Part shown: positions 53,301-64,000 of the stretch, piece after piece
Layout: each line of letters opens with the position of its first letter
Numbering within the stretch: the first letter of the stretch is position 1
The notes under the pieces: generated by a model
What the model was told of the DNA's origin: nothing
Database searches by the model: none
The model's input: the letters and a program-made list of their open reading frames with translations, nothing else
Assembly: GCA_013397075.1 (NCBI GenBank)
Contig: VWZS01002669.1
Location: forward strand, 3,878,217-3,942,216
Length of the DNA stretch: 64,000 bases
DNA from: Rhabdornis inornatus
Taxonomy: Eukaryota > Chordata > Aves > Passeriformes > Rhabdornithidae
Direction: 5' to 3'
Position numbers and translations under genes: made by a program

Positions 53301-56300
53301 GGGCCCTATCATGTTGAGCACAGTTCCCATGTTTAATCATTCTCAGTAATTTTTTTTAATACTTGTAATTACAGTTTTCAGTTTTCTTACTTATGTCAGT
53401 TACCTGTAGCCTTGTCTGTACCATCTCCTGCTGAGAACAGTAGTCTTTGTGCTTCATAACAAGTGTGAAAAATGCAAAGAATAAAAGGATGTTATCAACA
53501 CTAAACTTTGTTTTGTATATGTAAGCCTTATTAGAAGCTTCGATCTTGCCACATTGAAGAAATTAATATTTGTATTGTAGCCAAGCTGTATTTATACAGC
53601 ATTTGTATTTTCTTCAGGAAGTTTATAGCTTACTATGACACAAATAGAGAAAGTTAAAATGATTTCATGCAACTGAGTTTTTAAAATCTGCACTTTTAAA
53701 AAATATATTTTTAATAATGCCTTCACAGCGATGTTTAAGGCAAATGATTAGACTTCAGTAATTATTCAGGGCTATTAGCATTGGTTTTGCAGGCCCAGAG
53801 TGCCCAGAGTGTGCTGTGTCAGTTTCATGAGAAAGGACTTCTGAGAGAACCACTGGTGACTGACTTCTGCAGGATGCTCTCTAACGAGTGCAATGCCTGA
53901 TAAATATGGCATGAAGAATTGATTTGATGAGCCAGGAGTCCCAGAGTTAAAATGTTATCAGGATTGCTAATAGCCTAATCTGAGTTTGAGATGCCCATTA
54001 TCATGGTTGTCTTTAGTCATGAATTCCCATCAGAGCTATTTTGCCTCATCACACTTCCATAATGATGTTTTTTATTTGTAGCAATGATATTTTTGTTTTA
54101 TGTACCAGTATCAGACCCTTTAATGATTTTTGAAATTTTTTTTTAGTTGTAAGTGTACATTAGAGGCTTCAAAAATACTAAGAATTCTGGATCACATTAA
54201 GTAAAATGCTTATCTTGCATATTTGGTGGGGCCAGTTAACATCTTTAATTGCTTTGCTCTCCCGGGGCATTATGCTGCAACCCTGATTGTAACAGGGTGA
54301 GATGTGAATGGAGCACTGAGGTTATTGCAGGATGTGTACAGGCTGGCTAAGCTTAGTTAAAAAAAAAAAAAAAACCCTAACCTGTAAATTGCACATTATG
54401 GAAAATTTTTGTGCTTCAGAAATTTTTCTTGCCAGAGTTAGGAAGAAAATAAGAATTAGAAAGGTACCTGAAAATAAAAGGTGAAAGTAAGAAAAAGGGT
54501 AGTATGGAGTGTGTTTTGGGTTCTGCATTATGTGTTTTCTTTTGAGGCACATTACTGTTTTTGGGAAAAAAAATGGAGTATTTGCAGTTTGTGAAAGTGA
54601 TTATATATTTTTGTCTTCATAACAATGGTCTATTTATTTGTTCAGCCTACCATACACTCTATTTACACTTTAAGATAAAATGTAAAACCTATTTGAAAAT
54701 GGTGATGGACTAAAATGTATTCACTGTCGGCAAGGAAAGTTCTAAAGCCAAAGGTTTTATCAGGTATCTGGCAATCTAATTGTAAAGCTAAAATACAGGG
54801 GATTAGATTGCAGAATGAAATTCCCACTTCTGTACCACACTCTGGCTTCCAGTGTACCATCAAACCATTTACTGAACACAAACTGCTTGACTCTTTTTTA
54901 AACTAATGTACAAGGAAAATAAAAATGGTTTGAAAATGCTAATAAAAACCCCCAAACCTACCCACAGCAATAGAGTACTCAGACTTTTCTCATCTTTATT
55001 TATCCTTTCTTTGACAGTGACTTGTTATCTTCCAATTACGTGGAGATTCACTATGAAGATGGAAAACCAAAATTTTCTAAGGTATTGTGTTCTTAAATTG
55101 TCTTTCTGAGGGAACAATGCCAATAAAATGTTTTTAAAAAAAAAGACAAAAAATGTTTTGCAAGACTTAAAAGCTTTGGAATTGTTTTTCCACACATACA
55201 AGGTGACTGTGATCTCATCTTGTACGGATATCTCAGTAATACAAGAGGAATTGTACAAAAAAGAAATGCTGTGTTTTTTTGGGGTGGGGAGTAGGCATTT
55301 GTAGGTGGTAGTAGGGAAGATGATCCATTACTGCCAGGACAATTACATCATGTACACTATAGGAGGTGGAGGGGTTGAAGTCACCGTCAGATTAGTCTTC
55401 ATTAATTATTGATGTGTCCTTAACACAAAGTGCAAGGAGAAAGAATAATGGTAATGTAAGACATTTAAACAAACCCAAAAGTCTTGCAGTGACTTTTGTT
55501 TGCAAGAATTATACAAACAGAAAATGAAAGATAACTGAAACCTTAACTTCTTGAGTTATTACAAAATCAGCATATTGCTAGACATCCAATTAATTTTGTT
55601 TGTCAGACTAGCTCCCAAATTGAATTCAGTGCCATAGGCTATTGATCCAAAGCCAGATTAAAGTTCTGCAAGGTAGTTCAGCCCTAAGGGAACCAGATCA
55701 GTCTTTTTGTTTGTTTGTAATAACAAAATGAGGGCTGGAGGGTTCCTAGGAAGGTTATAAACTACATTTGCAGGGAATTACTCTTTTTGTATTTGGTAGA
55801 AATGCCAAAATATTTCTTGCAAACTTATTATGTGTGAATTATATCTATATTTAGAATGGAGTCAAGCAAGCATTCTGGTTGTATTCATGTCCTCAGAAAA
55901 TTGGGACTGTTATTTGTCCAAGTATTAGATGTCTGGTTTATTATTTTCCCCTTGCTGTAAAGAATCTCAAATAAAACAATACATGGTAGATTAGGGCAGA
56001 ATTAAACAATTCCATTACAATGTAATTACTGAAATACGTTGTTTTGTTTTCTTCCCTTGAAGAAGAAAAATAGTTTCATGTTACATACAAAGGAAGTTGT
56101 TCCATTAAGACTCAGTATTCTGCAGATTAGGCAAAAATGCTAAATGATGCAAGAACACAATTCCCTCTGGCATTTAGACAAACTCATGCAATTGTCAGCT
56201 GCAGCACTAGCACTGAGCACTGCGGTTGCTGAATCATGAATGTGACTAGAAAATTATATTAGAACTTCAGACTCAGCAAATGGGCTACCTTTGCATGCTG

Positions 56301-59300
56301 CAGTAACTTGATCCAAACTTCCTAGGGGATGTTTTCTGAATTGCTTTATTAGAAGCAATAATAGAGCTCCTGAGGTCACGTTAATCTGTAAAAAGCTTCA
56401 TTATAGGTAATAAAAAGATGCCAAAACTCCACACAATTTGTGTAGGAGGTTAAATAAGGACTTTATCCTGGTCTTTTGCAGTGTCTTGTAATACATTTTA
56501 GGCCTAAGTAAAAGGTTGTTTTGTTTCCTGATGTGGATCTGAAGAAGTGAAATCTCAGTGAAAAGTACTGTATTTTCTAGGAAGAGGCAGTTAATTACAA
56601 AAATTACTGAAGAACAAACAGCAATTTCTTTACTCAGATGATCATCTTTAAAGAAAAAAAAACCTTGAAAAGCTTTGTGTGAGAAACATAATCAAATTAG
56701 CTGTTAAAAAGCATGTTTTATGCATTCTCACTGATGGAAGGGTAAACACAGAATGATTACTTTCTCTGAAGTACTTTGATTTAATTATACACAATAACCT
56801 GTAAGGAGTTTAAATCAGAATTTGAATAACTCATTAAATAAGATGCAAAATGGAAATAATACTGTCACAGACAAAGAGCGTTTACATTTTTTGTACCTTC
56901 TCAAGTTATAATAATTGCATAAAGAATGGGTTTAATATGCATGTTGGAGTTCAGATGACACAAGAATTAAAAATATTTTTATGATGAATAGTAGGTTTTC
57001 AAACAATGGCTGAGAGACAACCACACTTCAAGGGTTTTAATAACATTTTTTAAGAGTACTTTTTATTTATTTTACCTGAGCTTATTGCTGATAGACAGTA
57101 AAGACAAGTACATAGATGAGGTAAATGTGTATTGTTACTGTTAGATTATTTTTTGCATTGGTTTTAAGCAACAGACAATAAATCAGGATAATTTTGTGTG
57201 TAATTGTTTTTTAAAATTATTAGGGGGGAGAGCATTGTTACTACCATGGAAATATCAGAGGTGTGAAGGATTCCAAAGTTGCTCTTTCAACTTGTAATGG
57301 ACTTCAGTAAGTGCATGTTCTCATTTTTAAACAAGGCTATAACTAATTATTATTATTGAATATTATCTCTTAATATGGGAGGAACTGAAACTCTACACAA
57401 CTGAAACACAGGCTCAAAGATATTTTGATGTTTAGAAATTTTTCTTAGTATCATTGGAATTAGTGTTTTGATGCTGTCTCATGAAACATTTGAATACAGT
57501 AAGTGCAGGTAAATATTTCCCCAGATGACTTACTGTGGTAAAGGATAAACAAGAATTATATTTCAGCAGTTTGCATGCTCAGTATTCATGTATGATTCTG
57601 TCATAGAAAAATGGATCTTTTTGTTAGATTGTACAAGGAAAAAAAAGCAAGAAATTAGCATTAGTTTCTTCTAAGTGCAGCTCAGCTTTTGATTGTATTT
57701 TGCATGCTCAGTGTGTGTCATAGGACTTCCTTTTTTCAAGGTCAAATCTTAACCCCTTTTGGTATTTTATCATTGCATTGCCATTACATTTAGTATTAGT
57801 CCATTAAAATGTGCCAGATATCTTAAAAATTCCCTAGTCTTGGCTTTAGTTACATGTGGTAATAACAAATATATTTAATATCAGTCAGTTTTTCAGCCCT
57901 AAGTTTGGTTTTGTCTTATGAAAATTCATATCCTGGACTCAAACTGATTACTTTGTAATCCTAAATATCACTTCTTTTTCTCCATGTTTTAGTGGCATGT
58001 TTGAAGATAGTACTTATTTGTACTTGATAGAACCGATGGATCTGACCCACACTGCAGTAAGTTTTTTATCTAATGTATTTGGTTTGGGAGAGTGCTCAAT
58101 AAAAAGCTAATATAAGTATTAGAATAAATAAATAAGTGTTATGCCTCTTGCATTCCTATGAAAATAAATAGTATTTTAAAACAATTTATTTTAATTTTTT
58201 TAAGGTGGGAAATGTGTAATCACCTACAATTTTTCTTCACTTTTCTTTAATCTTTTGTTTCCTATTTGCTGTTGATCTTTTAGGTGCTGGGAACAGACAA
58301 AACTGTTTCCCATAGCACGCGGTTATGGACTGTCAAAAAGTGTTTATCAATTTGCTCTAGTACTTGAACTAAAGTGTTTATAAATTCATTAAAAGGATCT
58401 CTAGAAGTCATTTAGACATTTCTCTAAATAGCTTCATCAGATTGCTCTTGGCCTGCCATGATTCCACAAAAAGCATAATTACGTAGATAATTACATCTGG
58501 GTATCTTAAACTTTGTATGTCTTAAGTCAATGATCATTGTATAGCTTAAATGATTGTGATCCAGCATATTCAAACACAAGATCATGCTGGATCAGCATAT
58601 AGGATTGCATTTATGCAAGTACTTTTTTATTATTGTTTTTGTACTTCATGTTTCATGTATCCAACAATTTCTAAAACTTTAGCTGTTAACACAGCTGACA
58701 CAATTTCACAGACAGTAGTAAAACTTTGCATAATTGTAACTTCTGAATGGTTCAAGTATTTGAGCGATTTTCGGTGGAATGATTTTGCAACATTGAGAAT
58801 TCTTAAGGTTTGTGTCCTGCTTGGTCTGTAGGATATATTGCAGATGTTGGGCCACAGTTCTCAAGCTTGTCTTGCTCTAGTATGTATATGACAGGATATG
58901 TATAGTATGTGACAAAAAACTATTGCTGCAGACCCAACACATTTTAGTGACTGGAAAAGTCACTAGTCAAAGAAACTAGATCAACATTCAGAGAACTTGG
59001 TATCATTTGGACAGTCAATTATTGGGCTACAAATGAAACTTCAGAGACATGGGAAAATATTACATCTGAAAGAATCAGTCTCCCCAGGAACAAAAATACA
59101 TGCTGTGTGTCTATGATGGAGCACATGTCCATAAAGGTTGCAGTTCTAAAAACTGACAACATAGACACCGTAAATTCGTGGAGATTATGTTTATACAAGG
59201 AAGAAAAATATGACTAAACTGCTTTCTTGCTTGGGTGACCAAAGGAAACGAGGATATCTCTCTGAGTGATATTTCAGTAAAAATTTTAAGTAGAGCAAAA

Positions 59301-61872
59301 GTTCTGGTTATAAAAGTGAGATACCATTTGCCAACCCAAGGTTTCAAGTTGAACTCTAAATAAGAAAACAGATGAGATGCATAATTTTCTCAGAACTACT
59401 GAAAGTAATTGAGCTACAGAGAGCTTTCAGAGGCTCATTTTTTAATTGCAGTATGTGACATAAATATCTTGAACAAAGTCTTCCGCATTTACTTTGTTCA
59501 ACTTGATTAACCTTAACTATAGCAGACACTATATAAAACTTCCTCTCCTTCCCCCCAAAATCTAGCAAATATATGCTGTGTTGTCCTTCAGTGTGCAATG
59601 TATTTCTTATGGAAGTTACAGAACAGTAGCAACCTACCCTTTGAAAAGAATTGCTTGTTTTGACAGGCTCTGCAGAGGAGGTGTTACGAAAGAAAGGAGT
59701 TGTTTTCTAGAGTAGATACTCAAATGTGATAATTTGGGGTATGTCAGACTTCTAAAGAAAATATGCATTAAAAATCTTGTCCTTTTTAAGTGTGGAATAC
59801 ACCAATAAAGCAGGGTGAAAGGATCCTTTTAAGGATAGTATATTGATTGGTTTCTTGCAATTTGCTGCTATTAGATACAATTAGATAGGATGTTTTCATA
59901 AATAGTAATAGTTGCTTTTCATCTGTGGAAGGAAGACTTCAACCAGATACAGACATTCAAGTTTGATTTATTGGAATAAGACATCTGTGTTCTCTAATGC
60001 TAAGGCTTTTAAAAGATTCTTTTAAGGTAATGTCAAAGACACCTGTGACACTTTTTTTGGTAGACTGGTCAATTTGCTGAAGCAGAAAGGCTCTAAGATT
60101 GCTCAGGATTGCAAATAGATTGCTTCAAATTGGTACTATCCCAAATTTGTACTATAGTTGCTTGCATTTTACAGAAAAAATAATAAAAATTATAAATACG
60201 GAAAAAAGTGCCACATTTTTCACTTGATGTTGTTAATTAGAAGAAAATTTCACATATTTTTCTTTTTAGGAAAGTAAAAGTAGGCCACATATCATCCAAA
60301 GAACTTACGGAACACAAGCCTCCAAGCAGTTGCGGGACCTTGGTATGTTTTTGCTTATGAGTTTTAAATATTGGAAATAATCATATTATTGGAAAACTCG
60401 GAAACTTGGAAAATTTGAATATTAGGCTAGCAGTGTTTATAAAATTGCTGATTATTCCGAAAATCTTGTATTTACCTGTTTAGCTGCCTTTTTTCAAAAT
60501 TATTGCAATGGAATATAGACTTTTCTATAAGGCAGCTGTAAGATTTTCATCCACAGACCTGTATTTAGCTTTCCTTTGAAAATCACTGGATTTAATCAGT
60601 GCTACTAATATTACTGAGGCAATGAGATGGAAGAAAGTGTATATTCTAAGCCCAGGTTATAATTTCTTCACCTCTCCTTGCATGCTTTAATATTTCTGAA
60701 TTACTTGAGTTTTTATGTATTTAATATATTTTTTAAAATGAGCTTTTGAATAGCAAGGGTGGTTCTAATTTTGATGATTTTAATCTACTTTTGGTTTGGA
60801 CAGTGTACATAAGTAGTTTAAAATAATGCCATGAATTCTTAAATTGTAATTTTTACAGAGACTGGCTCTGGTTCTGAATGGCCCTTTCTGTCTGAACTAC
60901 AGTGGCTGAGGAGGAGGAGAAGAAAGAGAGCAGTAAGTAGAAGAAGTGTGACCCTGAGTTAAGACCATTTATAAACCCAATCTCACTTTCTGTATTTTTT
61001 AATGTCAAGAGAACATAGGCTTTAGAAAACAAGTATTTTTAGAAGCTTAATGTTGTAGCATAATACAGTTGTCAAATGAGAAAATAAGACTTTTATTCAA
61101 AAACAGAAAATTTGGAAGGAAGTCCATAAACTTTCTAAAGTGGCAGCAATGTTATGCATCAATGAAATCGAAATTTAGTAGTGGAAATTACTTTAGAATT
61201 TTATTTTTTTTGTCTGCTTGAGAATAAAGAATAATTTTGAATGAACTCTTGCTGCTTTGTAGGTATCTGACTTTATTGTCACTTGGCTTATTAAGTAGAA
61301 TGATTAAATCAAAAATCCGGATGAGGACACCCAGAACTGGGTTACTGGGAGAACATAAGTGGGCAGTCCTTATGATCTTCACATGCATATGTATCAGTTA
61401 GGGGAATAATTGAGTTAAAGGAGATGATTCTGTATTTCTTCACTGAGTTGCACAATCCACACCATATTTTTGAGGGTGCTTATGTTTTTAGTAACTTCCT
61501 TCCTCATTAAATCTGTGGTGAGTAGCACATAATGAAAGGAGGAGGCAAGCACTGGTGGTGTCTGCACCGAAGAAAAAGAGTAGACCCTGAACTTTCTTAG
61601 TGACGTGGCTCAGATTCTCAGCCAATGTCTAAGTTACTGGAGCTATGATTCTTTACCCTACTTGCATTTCTCACCCAAGTGTTTACTGGTTTACATTCCC
61701 TAAACAATACATATTTAATATGTATATATAATAAAAATCAGCTGCAGTTATTTTTGAAAATCACTAGATCTTCATGTTTTCTCAAAGAATTTCTTTAATT
61801 CATCAGTTATCTCGTGGAGTCTTTGAAGAAATGAAATATCTGGAGCTCATGATAGTCAATGACCATAAAATG
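32199..61872 (+). CDS. ADAM23: ADAM23, catalytically inactive disintegrin-metalloprotease (exons 1-9, 3' end outside)
   Basis: Nine exons join in phase: 32199-32369 (gap inside), 33425-33651, 42547-42623, 55018-55081, 57224-57306, 57993-58056, 60270-60342, 60859-60932 and 61807-61872. The product matches the ADAM23 prodomain: HWNET, ITLPSRLIYYINRDSE, AQASFQIEAFGSKFILDL, YVEIHYEDGKPKFSK, GEHCYYHGNIRGVKDSK, EWPFLSELQWL, then the furin site RRRRRKR and the start of the metalloprotease-like domain (EEMKYLELMIVNDHK). ADAM23 is a type I membrane protein of neurons that lacks a working zinc site, binds integrin and serves as a receptor for LGI proteins at the synapse. The inactive metalloprotease core, disintegrin, cysteine-rich, EGF-like and transmembrane parts should follow beyond the right edge. 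ADAM22 and ADAM11 are the closest alternatives, but the prodomain text fits ADAM23. Confidence 0.95.
32223..32327. other. Assembly gap (105 N) within ADAM23 exon 1
   Basis: A run of 105 N that begins right after the eighth codon of ADAM23. The missing part should encode most of the N-terminal signal peptide region. The stated length is out of frame with the flanking coding sequence (see findings), so it is probably an estimate. Confidence 0.95.
32370..33424 (+). other. ADAM23: ADAM23 intron 1
   Basis: A phase-1 intron of 1055 bases, unusually short for a first intron of this gene. CpG-rich at its start, AT-rich afterwards. No repeat seen. Confidence 0.8.
33425..33651 (+). CDS. ADAM23: ADAM23 exon 2 (prodomain)
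   Basis: The acceptor is ttccccag and the donor gtaggg, entering in phase 1 and leaving in phase 0. It encodes LHWNETASG, a Ser/Asn-rich stretch of variable length (QQSNSSNSKNNSYSN) and the conserved block EITLPSRLIYYINRDSE followed by RARHQQKHDK. NET, NSS and NNS are potential N-glycosylation sites. The Ser/Asn stretch looks a few residues longer than in human. Confidence 0.95.
33652..42546 (+). other. ADAM23: ADAM23 intron 2
   Basis: A phase-0 intron of 8895 bases, AT-rich, with one ambiguous base at 41102. I see no gene, recognisable transposon or long repeat. The open frames are short and composition-driven. Confidence 0.8.
42547..42623 (+). CDS. ADAM23: ADAM23 exon 3 (prodomain)
   Basis: The acceptor is ctgtttacag and the donor gtaagt. 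It encodes AIHLAQASFQIEAFGSKFIL followed by DLTLN, nearly identical to human ADAM23. It ends with two bases of an asparagine codon, completed by exon 4. Confidence 0.95.
46658..46706. repeat. 23-bp near-perfect inverted repeat with 3-base loop
   Basis: The left arm 46658-46680 begins atttaggcaaacaa, and the right arm 46684-46706 is its reverse complement except for one position (A opposite C on the + strand, G·U on minus-strand RNA). The loop is agg. The pairing stops immediately outside the arms. No target-site duplication or coding sequence is evident. Confidence 0.85.
48010..48130 (-). mobile_element. CR1 LINE fragment, degraded
   Basis: The stretch containing cacagtaaagaggtccttcc and cagtttaaagccattccccc, then ttgtcgtgtcgccacatgtc, follows the reverse complement of a well-known CR1 segment upstream of its 3' end. 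Minus-strand orientation, short and noncoding. Confidence 0.85.
50141..50183 (+). repeat. Imperfect short tandem repeat based on TACTGTT
   Basis: About five imperfect copies of a TACTGTT-like unit in a row inside ADAM23 intron 3. Likely replication slippage. Confidence 0.7.
55018..55081 (+). CDS. ADAM23: ADAM23 exon 4 (prodomain)
   Basis: The acceptor is ctttctttgacag and the donor gtattg. It completes the split Asn and encodes DLLSSNYVEIHYEDGKPKFS plus a final Lys, with the family-typical YVEIHYE strand. Confidence 0.94.
57224..57306 (+). CDS. ADAM23: ADAM23 exon 5 (prodomain)
   Basis: Encodes GGEHCYYHGNIRGVKDSKVA followed by LSTCNGL; the HCYYHG and S-x-C-x-GL motifs are typical of ADAM prodomains. 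The donor is gtaagt, and the exon ends with two bases of a histidine codon. Confidence 0.96.
57993..58056 (+). CDS. ADAM23: ADAM23 exon 6 (prodomain)
   Basis: Completes His, then encodes GMFEDSTYLYLIEPMDLTHT plus Ala, the usual GMF...YLIEP segment of ADAM prodomains. The acceptor is tccatgttttag and the donor gtaagt; it ends in phase 0. Confidence 0.95.
60270..60342 (+). CDS. ADAM23: ADAM23 exon 7 (prodomain)
   Basis: Encodes ESKSRPHIIQRTYGTQASKQ then LRDL, aligning with the PHIIQ segment of human ADAM23. The acceptor is ttctttttag; it ends with one base of a glutamate codon at the donor gtatgt. The middle is more diverged from human than neighbouring exons. Confidence 0.92.
60343..61806 (+). 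other. ADAM23: ADAM23 introns 7 and 8
   Basis: Introns 60343-60858 (516 bases, phase 1) and 60933-61806 (874 bases, phase 0). Nothing else recognised. Confidence 0.8.
60859..60932 (+). CDS. ADAM23: ADAM23 exon 8 (end of prodomain, furin site)
   Basis: Encodes ETGSGSEWPFLSELQWL then the basic run RRRRRKR followed by Ala. Furin-type cleavage would fall after the codon at 60927-60929, releasing the mature protein. The donor is gtaagt and the phase is 0. The basic run looks longer than the human KRRKR. Confidence 0.95.
61807..61872 (+). CDS. ADAM23: ADAM23 exon 9 (start of metalloprotease-like domain)
   Basis: Encodes 22 residues, LSRGVFEEMKYLELMIVNDH then KM, the first strand of the reprolysin-like domain. 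The donor is gtaagt. The next expected residues (YKKHRSS in human) are not in the remaining 2.1 kb. Confidence 0.94.
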
Positions 61873-64000
61873 GTAAGTATATGAGTTCAGTGGTAATCTT
61901 CCTTTTGGTGACTGATCTTCCATGTGTAGGCTGATGTACAGCACTCTGCTGCATCAGCTACTTTTGGGCCCAGGATTTTATTTATCAGCAGTTATTAACG
62001 TTTGTACCGTAAGGCACACTGTAGGCCATAATACCTAATGAAGCTTAATGTTACCTGAGGTTTTCTGAGGCAATATTCAAAATAAATCTGGAACACTTTG
62101 GTATTATATGGATAAATTAATATGCCCATAACCAACAAAGTAAAGCAACAGAACATTTTTGTCCAGAACAAACATACTACATCCTATCTTTGAAGTTATA
62201 TAGAAAGGGATCAGAATTTGTTACTTTGAGTTTAGTTTTACTAGTTTAAAATTTAATGCAGCAAAACATGTAGCCAAAGCTCTAATTGTTCTTCATGGCT
62301 ATTCCATACTTATAAACAGGAGTGATAATGGAGTGCAAGGTAAGTTGTTTGTTTGATTCAGAAAGCGATTGTCATTAAAAAAAACAGAATGCATAGGGGG
62401 AGGAAAGCCCGATTTTTTTCCTTTTTTGTCTTGAGGGATGACTGGAATAAGACTAAGTAAGACTGAGTGACATTTGTTGTAAGCAAGGCTTTTTTTTTTT
62501 TTTTTAAATCAAATTCTGCTGATACGATAGTTTTCACTAATTTTATTTGCAAGATAAGAGCCTTTTATGTCCCTCTCCCTGCTGCAAGTTTCCCAGTGCT
62601 TTATGGAGTTATGGGCTCTATTATCAACACTGAAGGATGATACTTAAGAGCAAGAATTAGAAGATACCAGAACAGGATGCAGTAATTCATGCTTGTTCCA
62701 GTGCTGAATAGACATAATGTACCCTCCCCTCCCCTGTCTAATAAATCATAGAAGTAGTCTGGGCAAACATAACCTATATTTTATCTGTGTTAATTTAGCA
62801 CTGTGGAGGAAATTTGAAAGGGTGGGAAAAGTAGGACAGAAATTTCTTGAGCTGTTTTCATTTGTAAAGCCACCTGGTAGGAAATTGCTCTAAGAGTGTT
62901 CTGGTGTTGGTTATTTAGCAGTAGGGCACAGTAACTGAAGTTATGGAAATTTTGTTCTCTTGTTTGATATCCATGCTTGGTGTTCCTTATGAAGAGAAAA
63001 TATTCCCATGTCTGTCACTTTCCCCTGGCCTCTTGTATTGCAGATGTGCTTGAAGGTGCTCACTACACTTATTACAGAAACTCTTGTCTACTCTCACACT
63101 TGATTTGTTAAAACTTTAGAGCACAAGATTTTTTGCTTCATAGTTATCAGTGACTTAAGAAACAGATAATAATTATTTTCAAAGAATAAAATGGATATAC
63201 TTAGGGAAGTGTTCACAGTTAGGAGTCACAGCCTGCCAGTCCTGGAGCTCACTAAATGTACTTTCAAGGTTTCCTGCTTGCCAGGAGAGGGCAGGTTTCC
63301 CCTGCAGCAAAGATCTTCATTGGAGAAAGTGTCTTAAAACTCCTTGATAATTGTGTTAAATGGTTAATACTGTGTATTTTCACAACATTTCCTTTCCTCT
63401 AGCAATAAAAATATCTCAACACATTTAATTAGGTTGTTGCATTTTTTACTGGTTTAGGTTAATTTCTTTTATGATCTGTGTTTAACCACATTGTGTGGTA
63501 TATTGCTATTGATTTTAGCATTTTAATTCTTTCATTAAAACCAAGAACATTTTCCAAAGCATATTATTTTACCTTTCCACTTCTGGAAAGGTTTGGGATT
63601 GGCTCAAAACAAAAAGCCAAAGCCACCCTTCCCCATTGTCATTGTTCTCTGGGGACCAGTCGATGGTACAATGATCCTCTCAGTGTACATCCTGGCACTT
63701 ACTACACCATACCTGAGAGCAGCTACTCCATTGCTCAGAGAAGAGTGTCTTCTTCCTTGGCCTCTTTGTAAGTACTGTGTTTCATAGAGAGAATAACTGG
63801 CACTTTCATGGGACACTGTGAGGCAATGAGACTTGTTGCTTTTAACCAGTATTGAAATTAGTAAGTTTTTTGATAAAATCTTTTTTCCCCTGCTCTAAGC
63901 AATTTCATGTTCATTTTCTGTGAAATTTTGAAGACCTATTTTTCCCATCTGCAAATCATACTATGTAAGGTAATCTTGGTTTATAATTTTACAGTTTCTT
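61873..64000 (+). other. ADAM23: ADAM23 intron 9, partial
   Basis: Begins with the donor gtaagt after exon 9 and runs to the edge. No sequence encoding the next ADAM23 residues is visible. The last bases (tttacag then tttctt) resemble an acceptor, but the following codons do not fit ADAM23. The open frames at about 63.5-63.8 kb are unrecognised. Confidence 0.7.

Larger units (their letters stand above)
42624..55017 (+). other. ADAM23: ADAM23 intron 3
   Basis: A phase-2 intron of 12394 bases, the largest in the window. It contains a palindromic hairpin (46658-46706), a CR1 fragment (48010-48130) and a short tandem repeat (50141-50183). The part at about 43.9-45.3 kb has a less AT-rich composition than its surroundings but shows no element I can name. 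Confidence 0.8.
55082..60269 (+). other. ADAM23: ADAM23 introns 4-6
   Basis: Introns 55082-57223 (2142 bases), 57307-57992 (686) and 58057-60269 (2213), AT-rich, GT-AG, with no recognisable repeats or RNA genes. Confidence 0.8.

Noticed and set aside
63961..64000. Possible acceptor for ADAM23 exon 10 at the right edge (tttacag then tttctt)
   Set aside because: The codons after it read Phe-Leu, while ADAM23 continues with YKKHRSS-like residues. The pattern is common by chance.
1..64000. A previously undescribed multi-gene system, CRISPR array, tRNA or rRNA gene
   Set aside because: None seen. The window is explained by two known vertebrate genes, their introns and ordinary intergenic DNA.

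Overview
The window reads as ordinary vertebrate nuclear DNA, most likely from a bird. It is AT-rich, has large GT-AG introns, and has a CpG-rich promoter at one gene. Two degraded CR1-type LINE 3' fragments (17430-17580 and 48010-48130) are close to avian CR1 consensus text as I know it. CR1 also occurs in other reptiles, so a crocodilian or turtle is not strictly excluded. The window has one long assembly gap (32223-32327) and single ambiguous bases at 32078 and 41102.

Two protein-coding genes lie head-to-tail on the + strand. The first (coding 1629-9893, five coding exons) is ZDBF2, the DBF4-type zinc finger protein. Its small exons encode a C-x2-C-x9-H-x5-H finger, and one 2.8-kb exon encodes most of the protein, about 1052 residues in total. 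Its promoter and 5' UTR exon lie upstream of the window. The second (coding 32199 to beyond the right edge) is ADAM23. Exons 1-9 are present, covering the start of the signal peptide region, the prodomain, the furin site and the first residues of the metalloprotease-like domain. The disintegrin, cysteine-rich, EGF and transmembrane parts lie outside. ZDBF2 followed by ADAM23 in the same orientation matches the mammalian order on human 2q33, which supports both names.

Layout: 1-1628 upstream intron or 5' flank of ZDBF2; 1629-9893 ZDBF2 coding exons; 9894 to about 14.4 kb probable 3' UTR and downstream DNA with several poly(A) signals; about 14.4-31.6 kb intergenic, with one CR1 fragment, a GC-richer patch near 21-22.5 kb and small repeats; about 31.99-32.49 kb ADAM23 CpG island and exon 1; 33.4-61.9 kb exons 2-9, with introns of 8.9 and 12.4 kb; 61.9-64 kb partial intron 9. 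I found no RNA genes, CRISPR arrays, intact mobile elements or unknown multi-gene system. The two genes have no evident functional link beyond conserved synteny.

The most useful second-look items are these: a single copy in this ZDBF2 of a unit that is tandemly expanded in mammals; a possible 52-nt mini-intron at the ZDBF2 stop; an assembly gap in ADAM23 exon 1 whose stated length is out of frame; and a 23-bp near-perfect hairpin inside ADAM23 intron 3.
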